Shown: positions 63,361 to 64,000 of the stretch, one piece after another
Position numbering within the stretch: the stretch's first letter is position 1
How the letters are laid out: every line of letters begins with the position of its first letter
From: Haemophilus parainfluenzae
GTDB taxonomy: Bacteria > Pseudomonadota > Gammaproteobacteria > Enterobacterales > Pasteurellaceae
DNA length: 64,000 bases
NCBI RefSeq assembly: GCF_036288925.1
Contig: NZ_CP127167.1
Location: 1,736,001 to 1,800,000 of the forward strand
Direction: 5' to 3'
Made by a program: the position numbers and the translations under genes
Notes under the pieces: generated by a model
Database searches by the model: none
Told to the model about the DNA's origin: nothing
Seen by the model: the letters and a program-made list of their open reading frames with translations, nothing else

Positions 63361-63938
63361 TGTTTATCTTAATTTCAGTAACCGTTCTCGCTTTAATTTT
63401 TGGTGCGATTTTAGGCGTTGCTTCGATTAAATTAAAAGTCGAAGCTGATCCTATCGTTGAAAAAATTGATGCCATCTTACCGCAAAGCCAATGTGGGCAA
63501 TGCGGCTATCCTGGTTGCAAGCCTTATGCCGAAGCGATTGCCAATGGTGACGTTATCACAAAATGTGTGCCGGGTGGTCGACCAACGGTAGTAAAAATAG
63601 CCGAAATCATGGGCGTTGATGTACCCGCAATGGATGATGTGGCAGAACCAGAAGAAATGGTTGCCTTTATTGATGAAAATATGTGTATTGGCTGTACCAA
63701 ATGTATTCAAGCCTGCCCTGTTGATGCGATTATCGGCACAAACAAAGCCATGCATACTATTATTCCTGATCTCTGTACTGGCTGTGAACTTTGTGTTGCA
63801 CCTTGCCCAACAGATTGCATCTCCATGATTAAAGTGAAAAAAGATATTGATAATTGGAACTGGAAGTTTGATCCTAAATTAGTCATTCCAGTCGTAAATA
63901 CCACAGAAATCGAGAAAAAATTAGTGGTTGGGGAGTAG
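63360..63938 (+). CDS. rsxB: Electron transport complex subunit RsxB (Fe-S)
   Basis: A 192-residue iron-sulfur protein anchored by an N-terminal helix ([20 protein letters not shown]). A 4Fe-4S motif [16 protein letters not shown] near residues 40-60 precedes two ferredoxin clusters [16 protein letters not shown] and [16 protein letters not shown]. It passes electrons between RsxC and the membrane subunits. ATG 63360 overlaps the stop of the preceding small ORF. Confidence 0.96.
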
Positions 63939-63945
63939 GAATCAC

Positions 63946-64000
63946 ATGGCTGATGTATTAACAAGATTTAACTCCGGCAAAATTTGGGATTTTAAAGGCG
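63946..64000 (+). CDS. rsxC: Electron transport complex subunit RsxC (5' end only)
   Basis: ATG 63946, seven bases after the rsxB stop, reads MADVLTRFNSGKIWDFKG to the edge, the usual start of RsxC/RnfC, the NADH- and FMN-binding subunit. Preceded by GGAGTAGGA as a ribosome-binding site. Confidence 0.85.
   Translation, partial: MADVLTRFNSGKIWDFKG

Overview
The window looks like a chromosomal segment of a Haemophilus species, closer to H. parainfluenzae than to H. influenzae. The DNA is AT-rich, and the Haemophilus uptake core AAGTGCGGT (or its complement) recurs throughout, often as terminator palindromes. Gene content and neighbourhoods are those of Pasteurellaceae: paired ferritins, ttcA-tusE, mop, metE, recBD, fabA with a Lon-like protease and matP, yqcC-truC, yccS and rsxABC. 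The species call is an inference.

Region 1 (1-2240): a partial gene end, a 401-bp interval bounded by an 18-bp inverted repeat, two tandem ferritin genes behind a promoter with Fur-like sites, and tRNA-Leu(CAA). Region 2 (2224-18510): a 16.3-kb decayed prophage integrated at the 3' end of that tRNA. It is bounded by a 16-bp direct repeat and has a copy of a tandem integrase arm site near each end. Integrase, tail, antirepressor, HicA, RusA and excisionase genes are frameshifted or truncated. The CI/Cro switch looks intact, as do a ParB-like/adenine-methyltransferase pair, a SieB-like protein, a solitary Cas2-fold protein and several small genes. Capsid, portal and terminase genes are absent.

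Region 3 (18568-30120): ttcA-tusE, then the remains of a siderophore or haem ABC transporter. Its middle has been replaced by about 1.6 kb of Firmicutes-like DNA carrying a CatP-type chloramphenicol acetyltransferase and a fragment of a conjugation coupling ATPase. After mop comes an IS3-family element inserted in a terminator palindrome, then a frameshifted FepA-type receptor, so this iron-uptake locus appears lost. Next are metE, with tandem MetJ boxes, and cdd.

Region 4 (30146-44277): a peptide/nickel-class ABC transporter with a permease-ATPase fusion and a Tat-exported binding protein. Its two transcription units share a duplicated upstream element. Then come dps, yjjPB, grxB and recD-recB.

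Region 5 (44416-51139): a type I restriction-modification operon hsdM-hsdS-hsdR. hsdS carries two slippable tracts, a poly-G run and three 12-bp repeats in the spacer. The operon is punctuated by REP palindromes arranged as inverted doublets around a RAYT (REP-associated tyrosine transposase) gene lying between hsdS and hsdR. Region 6 (51219-64000): housekeeping genes ending in the start of the Rsx electron-transport operon, with an extra 24-codon membrane ORF between rsxA and rsxB.
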